NCBI GenBank assembly: GCA_937920575.1
Contig: CAKZSF010000228.1
Span: forward strand, 1-7,012
Direction: 5' to 3'
From: an uncultured Sphingomonadaceae bacterium
GTDB lineage: Bacteria > Pseudomonadota > Alphaproteobacteria > Sphingomonadales > Sphingomonadaceae
Length of the DNA stretch: 7,012 nt
Shown: in pieces, positions 1 to 6,403 of the stretch
How the letters are laid out: each line of letters starts with the position of its first letter
How positions within the stretch are numbered: position 1 is the first letter of the stretch
Position numbers and translations under genes: made by a program
Notes under the pieces: model-generated
The model's database searches: none
Told to the model about the DNA's origin: nothing
What the model saw: the letters and a program-made list of their open reading frames with translations, nothing else

Positions 1-20
1 GGAAGGCGCAAAGCAACGGG

Positions 21-51
21 TTGTCGCAAGCGAATTTTCGCCGCATACATT
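21..51 (+). promoter_or_regulatory. possible weak promoter in front of the MCE permease gene
   Basis: TTGTCG at 21-26 and TACATT at 46-51 each match four of six bases of the sigma-70 type -35 and -10 boxes, but their 19-base spacing is long. If they are real, transcription would start at about the A of the ATG at 58, giving a leaderless mRNA, which would fit the lack of a Shine-Dalgarno sequence there. This is a weak pattern match and could be chance. Confidence 0.18.
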
Positions 52-57
52 TGCGCG

Positions 58-1167
58 ATGGATGGCGCGGCACATTTCAGCCTTCAAGAGGGGGACGAGG
101 GCACCGATCTGGTGCTGTCCGGCTGCTATCTGGTTTCCACGATTGGCGCGATTGATCAGGACTTGCGCGGGTTTGTCGGCAATGTTGACCGCATTGATAT
201 CACGCAAGTGGATGAGTTTGATACCGTTGGCGCGTGGTTGGCCTCCAGCCTGTCGCGCAATCTTGATGCGCCGATTATCGGGGCAGACGACCGCGCGCGG
301 CGCCTGATCGATGCTGTCAGCGTCAGCGATGAGCAAGCCGATGTTGCGCCGCCCAGAGAGCTTGTTTTTCAACGCGTCCCGCGCGAAGTGGGTGCGTGGG
401 CGACCGAAACCTTTGCCGGCATGGTGCATGTCATCGGATTTCTCGGCTCAATTCTGGCCGCGACATTCAACCTTTTGCGGCACCCTTCACGTTTCCCATT
501 GACGGCATTGGTGCGCCAGATCGAGCTGGTCGGCGTGTCCGCCCTGCCGATTATCGGCCTGATGAGTTTCCTGATTGGTATCGTGATCGCGCAGCAAGGC
601 GCGGTGCAGCTGGCCCAATTTGGCGCGGAGCAACTGACGATCAATCTGGTCGGGCGGATCACTTTGCGAGAGCTGGGCGTGCTGATGACCGCGATCATGG
701 TTGCGGGCCGCTCTGGCTCAGCCTTTGCCGCGCAAATCGGCACGATGAAATTGACTGAAGAGGTGGATGCCATGCGCACTATCGGCATTTCGCCGGTAGA
801 GGCACTGGTGATCCCGCGTATCATGGCCGCAGTGCTGATGATGCCGCTACTGGGCTTTTTTGCATCCGTAATGGCGATTATCGGCGGCGCAGTGATTGCC
901 GATCTGTCGCTGGGCATCCCCTTCTGGACGTTCCTGGAACGGATCAAGGATGTGGTGCCGGTCTATGACCTTTGGGTCGGCCTGATCAAAGCGCCCGTGT
1001 TTGGCCTGATCGTTGCGTTGTCGGGATGCTATCAAGGCATGTGTGTCTCGGGCAATTCCGAAGATGTCGGCCGCCGCACTACTAAGGCGGTGGTGCAGGC
1101 GATCTTCGCAGTGATCGTGCTGGATGCGTTCTTCGCCGTGTTCTTTACCGAGGTGGGTTGGGGATGA
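58..1167 (+). CDS. mlaE: MlaE/LinK-type ABC transporter permease with N-terminal STAS-like domain
   Basis: This is the inner-membrane permease of an MCE (Mla-type) lipid ABC transporter, 369 residues. Residues about 1-95 look like an MlaB/STAS domain, including the VDEFDTVGAW segment at 51-60. Residues about 145-366 are the MlaE permease domain. They carry the family hallmark at about 204-246 (RELGVLMTAIMVAGRSGSAF, then EEVDAMRTIGISP, the segment that couples to the ATPase) and several hydrophobic helices (about 160-185, 248-282, 308-330, 345-366). E. coli MlaE is about 260 residues, so the extra length is the fused N-terminal domain. The start is the only ATG in this frame near the edge. The frame stays open to base 1 without another ATG, GTG or TTG, and no Shine-Dalgarno is visible, so a start beyond the edge is not excluded. 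The TGA overlaps the ATG of the ATPase gene. The order permease-ATPase-MCE protein-lipoprotein matches LinKLMN of Sphingobium, so LinK is the closest named relative I know. Confidence 0.93.
   Translation: MDGAAHFSLQEGDEGTDLVLSGCYLVSTIGAIDQDLRGFVGNVDRIDITQVDEFDTVGAWLASSLSRNLDAPIIGADDRARRLIDAVSVSDEQADVAPPRELVFQRVPREVGAWATETFAGMVHVIGFLGSILAATFNLLRHPSRFPLTALVRQIELVGVSALPIIGLMSFLIGIVIAQQGAVQLAQFGAEQLTINLVGRITLRELGVLMTAIMVAGRSGSAFAAQIGTMKLTEEVDAMRTIGISPVEALVIPRIMAAVLMMPLLGFFASVMAIIGGAVIADLSLGIPFWTFLERIKDVVPVYDLWVGLIKAPVFGLIVALSGCYQGMCVSGNSEDVGRRTTKAVVQAIFAVIVLDAFFAVFFTEVGWG
1150..1153 (+). promoter_or_regulatory. ribosome binding site for the ATPase gene
   Basis: GAGG lies 10 bases before the ATG at 1164 but only 4 bases before the in-frame TTG at 1158. 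This favours ATG 1164, which also gives the usual ATGA overlap with the permease stop codon. Confidence 0.55.
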
Positions 1168-1961
1168 GCGAGGAAAGCGTCATCGATACGTCCGATCACC
1201 CCATCATTGTCGAGGGGCTCGTCAATCAGTTCGGCACGCAAGTCGTGCATGAGGACTTGTCGCTCACGGTCAATCGCGGCGAGATTATTGGCGTTGTCGG
1301 CGGATCGGGCACGGGCAAGTCTGTGCTGATGCGCAGCATTATCGGCCTGCAACGACCGACTGCCGGACAAATCGAGGTGTTTGGCCAATCGATCACCGGG
1401 GCTGACCCGGACGAGGATATCGGCGTGCGCTGCCGTTGGGGGGTGCTGTTTCAGGGCGGGGCGCTGTTCTCAACGCTCACTGTGGGCGAGAATGTGCTGG
1501 TGCCCTTGCGCAAATTCTTCCCGGATATCGAGAACGATCTGCTCAACGAGATTGCGCGCTATAAGGTCTTGTTGTCTGGCTTGCCGGAAGAGGCGCTCAA
1601 CAAATACCCTTCCGAACTGTCTGGCGGTATGAAGAAGCGCGCCGGACTGGCAAGGGCGTTGGCGCTCGATCCCGAATTGCTGTTTCTTGATGAGCCAACT
1701 GCGGGCCTCGATCCCATCGGCGCGGCGGCGTTCGACAATTTGACCAAGGAATTGCAGCACACGCTGGGCCTGACCGTTTTTCTGATCACGCATGATCTCG
1801 ATACGTTGTACGCGATTTGCGATCGCGTGGCGGTGCTTGCGGATAAGCAAGTGATTGCGGTGGGCACGATCCCGGAATTGCTGGCGCTGGATCACCCGTG
1901 GATTCAGGAATATTTCAACGGGCCCAGAGGGCGCGCCGCCTTGGCCACAAAAGAAAAGTAG
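1164..1961 (+). CDS. mlaF: MlaF/LinL-type ABC transporter ATP-binding protein
   Basis: This is the cytoplasmic ATPase that powers the MCE transporter, 265 residues from ATG 1164. In that numbering the nucleotide-binding motifs are all present and intact: Walker A GGSGTGKS at 46-53, Q-loop glutamine in LFQGG at about 97, signature LSGGMKKR at 152-159, Walker B LLFLDEP at 172-178, D-loop AGLDP, and the H-loop histidine in ITHD at about 210. The SGGMKKRAGLARAL signature is typical of the MlaF/Ttg2A branch, as opposed to importers of sugars or amino acids. The length fits the family (about 265-270). The gene starts inside the stop codon of the permease gene (ATGA), which implies translational coupling. 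A TTG start at 1158 would add two residues, but its spacing to the ribosome site is poor. In the Sphingobium naming this is LinL. Confidence 0.95.
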   Translation: MSEESVIDTSDHPIIVEGLVNQFGTQVVHEDLSLTVNRGEIIGVVGGSGTGKSVLMRSIIGLQRPTAGQIEVFGQSITGADPDEDIGVRCRWGVLFQGGALFSTLTVGENVLVPLRKFFPDIENDLLNEIARYKVLLSGLPEEALNKYPSELSGGMKKRAGLARALALDPELLFLDEPTAGLDPIGAAAFDNLTKELQHTLGLTVFLITHDLDTLYAICDRVAVLADKQVIAVGTIPELLALDHPWIQEYFNGPRGRAALATKEK

Positions 1962-2019
1962 GTGGCTATGCGGCTCGGCAATGGACAAGGCAGCGGATTA
2001 GAGGGATAAACCAAAGGCG

Positions 2020-2994
2020 ATGGAGACAAGAGCAAATCATCTCTGGGTTGGAGCGGTCACTCTGCTGCTGCTCGCCGGGCTTGCCGCTGCGGTCGTATGG
2101 ATCGCGCGGATCAACGCCGCTGAGCAGAACGAATACGACATCTTTTTCAAACAGTCTGTTGCCGGTCTCGCCAACGGATCATCCGTATCCTTCGCTGGCG
2201 TCCCTGCGGGGCAGGTGAAGGATATTGCGCTGTGGCAGAAGGATCCCGAATTCGTCCGCGTGCGGATATCCGTCCGCGAACAAGTGCCTATTCTGCAAGG
2301 AACCACCGCGACCATTCAGGGCAGCTTTACCGGTGTTTCCACGATCCTGCTGGATGGCGCGATCAAGGATGCGCCGCTGATTACAGAGAAGGGCCCCGCC
2401 GGTGTCCCGGTCATACCGACCAAGCCGGGCGGGCTGGGCGAGATTTTGGCCAACGCGCCCTTGCTGTTGGAACGGCTGGCGACACTGACCGAGCGGATGA
2501 CCGAAGTGCTTTCCGACGATAACCAGCAATCGATTGCGGGCATTTTGAAAAACACTGAGGCGCTGACAGAAAGCGCCAGCGAATTGACCAGCACAGTCAA
2601 GGGCACAGTGAATGACGCGTCGCCTCGCCTGAACGCTACGCTGGCCGAGTTGCAAACGACCATCCGCCAAGCGAACAAGTCGCTTGCTTCGTTTGAAACG
2701 GTGATGGGATCGACCGACGAATTGGTGAACGCGCGCGGTGGCGAGCTGGCGGGTGAGCTTCAGAAGACACTGACATCGGCGCAGACGGCGGCCAAGGCGC
2801 TGGAAACCAGCGTTGCCTCCCTTGGGCCCACGACGCAAAAAATCAACGACGAGACTCTGCCCGCCGCCGAGGCGACATTGCGTGACTTGCGGCGCACCAG
2901 CGCGGCGCTGCGCGAAGTGACAGAGAAAATCAACGATCAAGGCGCGACCGCGCTGATCGGCGGGCCCGACCTGCCGGATTACGAGCCAAAGTGA
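2020..2994 (+). CDS. mlaD: MlaD/LinM-family MCE protein, membrane-anchored substrate-binding subunit
   Basis: This is the periplasmic MCE subunit of the transporter, 324 residues, anchored in the inner membrane by one uncleaved helix (about residues 9-30). The MCE domain covers about 37-115 and includes the typical FKQSVAGLANGSSVSFAGVP stretch (residues 43-62), followed by G-V-S-T-I-L-L-D at 105-112. Residues about 138-305 are alanine-, leucine-, threonine- and glutamate-rich and look largely helical or coiled-coil. The C-terminus ends in GGPDLPDYEPK, like the short proline-rich tail of many proteobacterial MlaD proteins. E. coli MlaD is only about 180 residues, so the helical tail is the main difference. 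MCE proteins of this family form hexameric rings with a hydrophobic pore. The gene follows the ATPase gene after 58 bases. The ATG is the only start between the upstream in-frame stop and the anchor. Possible ribosome sites are AAAGG (2 bases away) and GAGGG (14 bases away), neither ideally spaced. The 3' end overlaps possible early starts of the lipoprotein gene. Confidence 0.93.
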   Translation: METRANHLWVGAVTLLLLAGLAAAVVWIARINAAEQNEYDIFFKQSVAGLANGSSVSFAGVPAGQVKDIALWQKDPEFVRVRISVREQVPILQGTTATIQGSFTGVSTILLDGAIKDAPLITEKGPAGVPVIPTKPGGLGEILANAPLLLERLATLTERMTEVLSDDNQQSIAGILKNTEALTESASELTSTVKGTVNDASPRLNATLAELQTTIRQANKSLASFETVMGSTDELVNARGGELAGELQKTLTSAQTAAKALETSVASLGPTTQKINDETLPAAEATLRDLRRTSAALREVTEKINDQGATALIGGPDLPDYEPK

Positions 2995-2996
2995 GG
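2993..2996 (+). promoter_or_regulatory. ribosome binding site deciding the lipoprotein start
   Basis: GAGG is embedded at the stop codon of the MCE gene and lies 9 bases before the ATG at 3006. It is inside or directly next to the other in-frame candidates (GTG 2991, ATG 2997), so ribosome placement favours 3006. Confidence 0.45.
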
Positions 2997-3005
2997 ATGC
3001 CGCGG

Positions 3006-3608
3006 ATGAGACTTGCTTCAACCCTTTTCGCAGCCTCGCTTGGGCTGGTCCTGAGCGGCTGCCTCAGTCTTGGCGGTGCGGAGCCGCCAGCGCTGCTAAT
3101 GACGCTGACGTCCAGCGAAACGGTGTCGGCTGGGCAGGATGCCCATGGAGACCCGAAAGAGGGCATCGCCGTGGATGGCATTCGCGCGCCGCAGCGTCTG
3201 GATGTGTTGCGTGTGCCAGTGCAAGTGGATGCGTCTTCCGTTGCGTATTTGAAGGACGCCCAGTGGGTCGAAAAACCCGCCGTGCTGTTCGAACGCATTT
3301 TGGCGGAAACCTTGCGCGCCAAAACAGGGCGGCTGGTGATCGAAGGGCCGGATGCAGAATTCACAGCGAAAACGCGCTTGACCGGTCAGCTCAATGAAAT
3401 GGGCTATGACGCGGCCAGCGGCAGCGTTGTGGTGCGCTATGACGCTGTAATGGTGATGCCTGATGGCACCTATCGTACACGGCGGTTTGAAGAGCGTGTA
3501 TCGGGGATTGAAGCAGAGGCGGAAATGATTGCGCCCGTGCTGAACGAAGCGACCAACGCGATTGCGGCGCAAGTCGCTGATTGGGTCGGTGTTCCCGAAG
3601 CGAGCTAA
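3006..3608 (+). CDS. ABC-type transport auxiliary lipoprotein (PqiC/LinN-like)
   Basis: This is a probable outer-membrane lipoprotein partner of the MCE transporter, 200 residues from ATG 3006. The N-terminus is a lipoprotein signal peptide with hydrophobic core and lipobox LSGC, the lipidated cysteine being residue 19. The residue after it is Leu, not Asp, so there is no inner-membrane retention signal by the E. coli rule. The segment VAYLKDAQWVEKPAVLFERI at 79-98 is the recognisable core of the ABC auxiliary lipoprotein family (DUF330/PqiC type), and the length is normal for the family. GTG 2991 or ATG 2997 would add five or three residues, including one or two more arginines to the signal n-region. 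I chose 3006 because of the GAGG 9 bases upstream. It is the last gene of the operon, corresponding in position to linN, and its TAA overlaps the stop codon of the convergent ATP12 gene. Family assignment is firm; the exact start is less certain. Confidence 0.88.
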   Translation: MRLASTLFAASLGLVLSGCLSLGGAEPPALLMTLTSSETVSAGQDAHGDPKEGIAVDGIRAPQRLDVLRVPVQVDASSVAYLKDAQWVEKPAVLFERILAETLRAKTGRLVIEGPDAEFTAKTRLTGQLNEMGYDAASGSVVVRYDAVMVMPDGTYRTRRFEERVSGIEAEAEMIAPVLNEATNAIAAQVADWVGVPEAS

Positions 3609-4303
3609 GCTTCAGCGGAGAGCTGCGCAAACCGCGCGGCCATCACAAAAGCAGATGATTTGGCGGAGCGCGCCTCGGCGGCGTCGTGATCCCAGCCCCA
3701 TTCCTCAGCCTGAATGTCTTGCTCCAGATTGGCAGCGTCAAACAATGCCGTCGCATTGTCTGGTGTGCTGAGCGCGCGCCAGCCTACACACAGTGATCCG
3801 GCGAGCGATGTCAGCATTTCCAATGCGGCGAGCTGACAATGCGCCAGCGCCTCTATGCGGGACGTCAGCACGTTTCGCGTATCGTCAGTCAGCTGCGCAT
3901 GGGCGATGCCCGCGACACGGGGGATTCGCACGTTCAACTCGCTTTCGAATGCCGCCATAATCGGCTCCCACACTTGCTGCTGCCGAGCGAAGACCGGATC
4001 GTCTGGATCAGCGCGATAGGCAAGTGTGTCAGTCTCGGCATAAGCGATCAGCTTTTGGGCGACGGTCGCTTGCTGGCCGGCAACGTGATCAATCGCATAA
4101 TCCGCCAAATCGCGCATGGGCATTGCATTCGGATCAAGTTCTTCGCCCTGTGCGCGCCATTCATCCGCCAAAGCTTCGGCCAGTGCTTCACTGGGAAGCA
4201 GTTGCGCGGCCTTGCCGGGTGTTTTCACACCGCGGCCATCCAGCAAGACTTGCCAGCCGTCTGCCAAACGGGCGACGGATACCTCCTCGTAAAATCGCTT
4301 CAT
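3605..4303 (-). CDS. ATP12-family F1-ATPase assembly chaperone
   Basis: The product resembles mitochondrial Atp12, the chaperone that binds the F1 alpha subunit during ATP synthase assembly. It has 232 residues from the ATG at 4303. Family features seen: the N-terminal LLDGRGVKTPGKAAQLLPSE block at 20-39, the EWRAQGEELDPNAMPMRDLA segment at 48-67, the LAYRADPDDP...Q..VWEP block at 94-113, and the C-terminal EEWGWDHDAAEAR at 200-212. Length is close to the family norm. In bacteria the family is found mainly in alphaproteobacteria. The chosen ATG overlaps the TGA of the small membrane protein gene as ATGA, with GGTGGAG about 12 bases upstream. A GTG at 4321 would add six residues but has no ribosome site and a longer overlap. 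It is the last gene of a five-gene leftward operon and meets the transporter operon tail to tail, sharing bases 3605-3608. Confidence 0.92.
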   Translation of the reverse strand: MKRFYEEVSVARLADGWQVLLDGRGVKTPGKAAQLLPSEALAEALADEWRAQGEELDPNAMPMRDLADYAIDHVAGQQATVAQKLIAYAETDTLAYRADPDDPVFARQQQVWEPIMAAFESELNVRIPRVAGIAHAQLTDDTRNVLTSRIEALAHCQLAALEMLTSLAGSLCVGWRALSTPDNATALFDAANLEQDIQAEEWGWDHDAAEARSAKSSAFVMAARFAQLSAEA

Positions 4304-4548
4304 TGGTTGCGGCTGCTCCACCGTTTCGAAAGGAAGATCGGCAGGACGAACACGTCGATCAGGCCGATTGCAATCAGCGCGTAGCTCGCAATGTCGGGCA
4401 GCGGTAAGGCGCCGTTGATGCCCATCAGGCCAAGCATCACCAAAAACGCACCGGCGATCCGCACGCCGGAAATGAGCATGTACTTCGCCTTGGCCGGATC
4501 GTGCTCACCGTGGCGGCCTTTGCCGGACAGCTTCTCGCGCTCTTCCAT
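4300..4548 (-). CDS. small two-helix membrane protein of unknown function
   Basis: I do not recognise a named family. It has 82 residues: a charged N-terminus of about 22 residues (MEEREKLSGKGRHGEHDPAK), a first hydrophobic helix at about 24-46, a short proline-containing turn (ALPLPD), a second helix at about 53-75 and a basic end (SKRWSSRNQ). The charge pattern predicts both ends in the cytoplasm. The gene is real by context: it overlaps its neighbours at both ends (TGATG with the phosphatase gene, ATGA with the ATP12 gene) and has a strong ribosome site, GAAGGA, 9 bases before the ATG. A GTG one codon earlier is possible but unneeded. Its place next to the ATP12 gene might hint at a role near ATP synthase or the membrane, but that is only guilt by association. 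Confidence 0.82.
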   Translation of the reverse strand: MEEREKLSGKGRHGEHDPAKAKYMLISGVRIAGAFLVMLGLMGINGALPLPDIASYALIAIGLIDVFVLPIFLSKRWSSRNQ

Positions 4549-5198
4549 CACAGAATATCCTTCAAATCTGCTGGCGTCTGGGCAATGGCAGCGGCTCCAA
4601 ATTCGAGCAATTCCTCGGCGCTGTGATAGCCCCAGGCGACGCCAACCGCGCGCATATTGGCCGCGCGGGCCATTTCCATATCGAAGCTGGTGTCACCGAT
4701 CATGACGCTGTCTTCGACTGCGGCGTCCGCTTCAGCCATCGCCACTTCCAGCATGGCCGGATGCGGTTTGGACGGATGGTGATCAGCGGTTTGCAGGCTC
4801 ACGAAGAACTCACCCAATTCATGCGTTGCCAGGCACGCTTTCAGCCCGCGTTCTGACTTTCCAGTGGCGACCGCGAGCAGCCAGCCATCCTGCCGCAACT
4901 GAACGAGCAGCTCGCGAATGCCATCGAACAAAGGCTCGTGAATCTCGCCGCGCTGGCGGGCATCGAAAAACGCCTGTTTGTAGGCATCGACCAATGTCGG
5001 GATCGTTTCTGGTTCGACCTCGGGTGCGAGATGCCGCAGCGCATTGGGAAGGCTGAGGCCGACAATGCGGCGGATATCGCTGCGCGGGGGTGCGGTCAGA
5101 CCATGCGCGGCAAAGGCGCTCTCCATCGCAGCGCAAACCTCGTGCTGCCCATCGACCAGCGTTCCGTCGCAATCAAAGATAGCGAGGCGCGTGGTCAT
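4548..5198 (-). CDS. HAD-family hydrolase, phosphoglycolate-phosphatase-like
   Basis: This is a cytoplasmic HAD superfamily phosphatase, 216 residues, subfamily IA (Gph-like, with an alpha-helical cap). Motif I is FDCDGTL with nucleophile Asp9 and acid/base Asp11. Motif II is the threonine of ATGKS (Thr112), motif III the lysine of SKPHP (Lys144), and motif IV is GDTSFD with Asp169 and Asp173 for magnesium binding. The cap domain spans roughly residues 15-85. All catalytic residues are present, so it should be active, but the substrate cannot be read from the sequence; phosphoglycolate, a nucleotide or another phosphate ester are all possible. The ATG overlaps the TGA of the pseudouridine synthase gene as ATGA, and the stop overlaps the next gene as TGATG, so it sits in the middle of a coupled operon. 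Only a weak, badly spaced purine stretch precedes the start. Confidence 0.9.
   Translation of the reverse strand: MTTRLAIFDCDGTLVDGQHEVCAAMESAFAAHGLTAPPRSDIRRIVGLSLPNALRHLAPEVEPETIPTLVDAYKQAFFDARQRGEIHEPLFDGIRELLVQLRQDGWLLAVATGKSERGLKACLATHELGEFFVSLQTADHHPSKPHPAMLEVAMAEADAAVEDSVMIGDTSFDMEMARAANMRAVGVAWGYHSAEELLEFGAAAIAQTPADLKDIL
4558..4563 (-). promoter_or_regulatory. ribosome binding site for the small membrane protein
   Basis: GAAGGA on the - strand lies 9 bases before the ATG at 4548, inside the end of the phosphatase gene. It is the strongest Shine-Dalgarno match in the leftward operon and supports ATG over the preceding GTG. Confidence 0.65.
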
Positions 5199-6403
5199 CT
5201 CTTCGTGCTCTTTGGCCCACCGCCCGATTTCTTGCTCAGCTTGCCTTGCGGTTTGCTGCTTTTGGAGGGCTTTGCCGGCCCCTTCGTGCGGGTCTTGCGC
5301 TCGCCCCGGCGTGACTTGCGGTATTGTTTCGCGTGCGCACGGGCGGCTTGTTTCTTCTCCGCGCGGCTTCGTTCAGGCGGCGAATCCTCAATCGGGCCGG
5401 CATCGCTGGCGGTCTCATCAAAGCCGAGTTGCTCCATCGATTTGGCGAAGTGTTCAGGCAGCGGGGCCGAAACGTCCAGCTTCGGGCCATCGGGATGTTC
5501 GATAATCAGGCGGCGCGCATGCAGATGCATTTTGCGGCTGATGCTGCCGGTCAAGAACGCCTCTTGCCCGCCATATTTGCCATCACCCACAATCGGATGG
5601 CCAATCGCGGCGAGGTGCGCGCGCAGCTGGTGCGTACGGCCGGTCAGCGGTTGCAGCTCGACCCAAGCGGCCTTCTTGCCCACTGCATCGACCACGCGAT
5701 AGCGGGTCTTGGCGGGCTGGCCGTTCTCCTCGTCGATATGCATTTTCTCGCCGCCTGAACCGGGTTGCTTGCCCAGCGGTGCGTCGATCATGCCTTGCTC
5801 GATGTCGGGCTTGCCAACGACCAATGCCCAGTAAATCTTCTTGGCCGAGCGCCCTGAAAAGCGTTTGGAGAAATACGCGGCTGTGCCTGGGGTAGCCGCG
5901 ACCAGCAGCACGCCTGATGTGTCCTTGTCCAGCCGGTGGACGAGGCGCGGGCGGGGATCGTCTTCGCCCCGATACGCATCCAGCAGGCCATCGACATGGC
6001 GCGTCATCTTGGTGCCGCCTTGCGTTGCCAGACCCGGCGGTTTGTTGAGGACGATGGCCGCGCGGTCGCGATGAACCAGCATTTCCTCAGCTTGATGCAC
6101 TTCGTCCTGTGTCAGCTCGCGCGGAGGCTTGGGCCCACGGCGTTTGTCGTCGCCACCGGGCGGCACGCGCAAGACTTGCCCCTCGGCCAAGCGATCCTCG
6201 GGTTTGGCGCGCTTGCCGTCGACTCTGATTTGCCCCGTCCGCGCCCATTTGGAAACGGTGCCAAAGCCGATTTGCGGCAGATTGCGTTTGAACCAGCGGT
6301 CGAGCCGGATGCCATCATCATCGGGGCCAACGGTGAATTGGCGGACATCTTTGCTAGCGCCCTCTTGGCCACCCTTGGCCTGATCATTGTCAAAAGAGCT
6401 CAT
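5195..6403 (-). CDS. RluA-family 23S rRNA pseudouridine synthase with basic C-terminal tail
   Basis: This protein isomerises uridine to pseudouridine in RNA, probably 23S rRNA, and has 402 residues. It has an S4 RNA-binding domain at about 30-82 (GIRLDRWFKRNLP, then GQIRVDGKRA). The catalytic domain runs from about 113 to 320 and carries the family signature HRLDKDTSG at 156-164 with catalytic Asp159, and GRTHQLRAH at 255-263. Residues about 345-402 form a low-complexity tail very rich in Lys, Arg, Ser, Gly and Pro, beyond the usual end of RluC/RluD proteins (about 320 residues). The S4 domain and overall layout are closest to RluC/RluD. Which uridine it modifies cannot be decided here, so I give no symbol. 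Its ATG overlaps the crcB stop as TGATG, and its own stop overlaps the phosphatase start. Confidence 0.93.
   Translation of the reverse strand: MSSFDNDQAKGGQEGASKDVRQFTVGPDDDGIRLDRWFKRNLPQIGFGTVSKWARTGQIRVDGKRAKPEDRLAEGQVLRVPPGGDDKRRGPKPPRELTQDEVHQAEEMLVHRDRAAIVLNKPPGLATQGGTKMTRHVDGLLDAYRGEDDPRPRLVHRLDKDTSGVLLVAATPGTAAYFSKRFSGRSAKKIYWALVVGKPDIEQGMIDAPLGKQPGSGGEKMHIDEENGQPAKTRYRVVDAVGKKAAWVELQPLTGRTHQLRAHLAAIGHPIVGDGKYGGQEAFLTGSISRKMHLHARRLIIEHPDGPKLDVSAPLPEHFAKSMEQLGFDETASDAGPIEDSPPERSRAEKKQAARAHAKQYRKSRRGERKTRTKGPAKPSKSSKPQGKLSKKSGGGPKSTKR

Noticed and set aside
369..947. - strand open frame of 192 codons opposite the permease gene
   Set aside because: Shadow of the permease reading frame with biased composition and no recognisable domain.
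2179..3021. - strand open frame of 280 codons opposite the MCE gene
   Set aside because: Arg-, Gln- and Gly-rich shadow translation of a gene with clear MCE features; no ribosome site or family match.
3597..3613. Short inverted repeat GAAGC/GCTTC at the convergent junction as a bidirectional terminator
   Set aside because: The stem is only five pairs, the loop holds both stop codons, and there is no T tract on either strand.
3605..4321. ATP12 protein starting at GTG 4321
   Set aside because: ATG 4303 gives the same ATGA overlap type seen elsewhere in the operon and starts directly at the conserved region; GTG 4321 lacks a ribosome site.
4938..5702. + strand open frame of 254 codons opposite the phosphatase and pseudouridine synthase genes
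   Set aside because: It spans the junction of two certain genes on the other strand, and its composition is that of a shadow frame.
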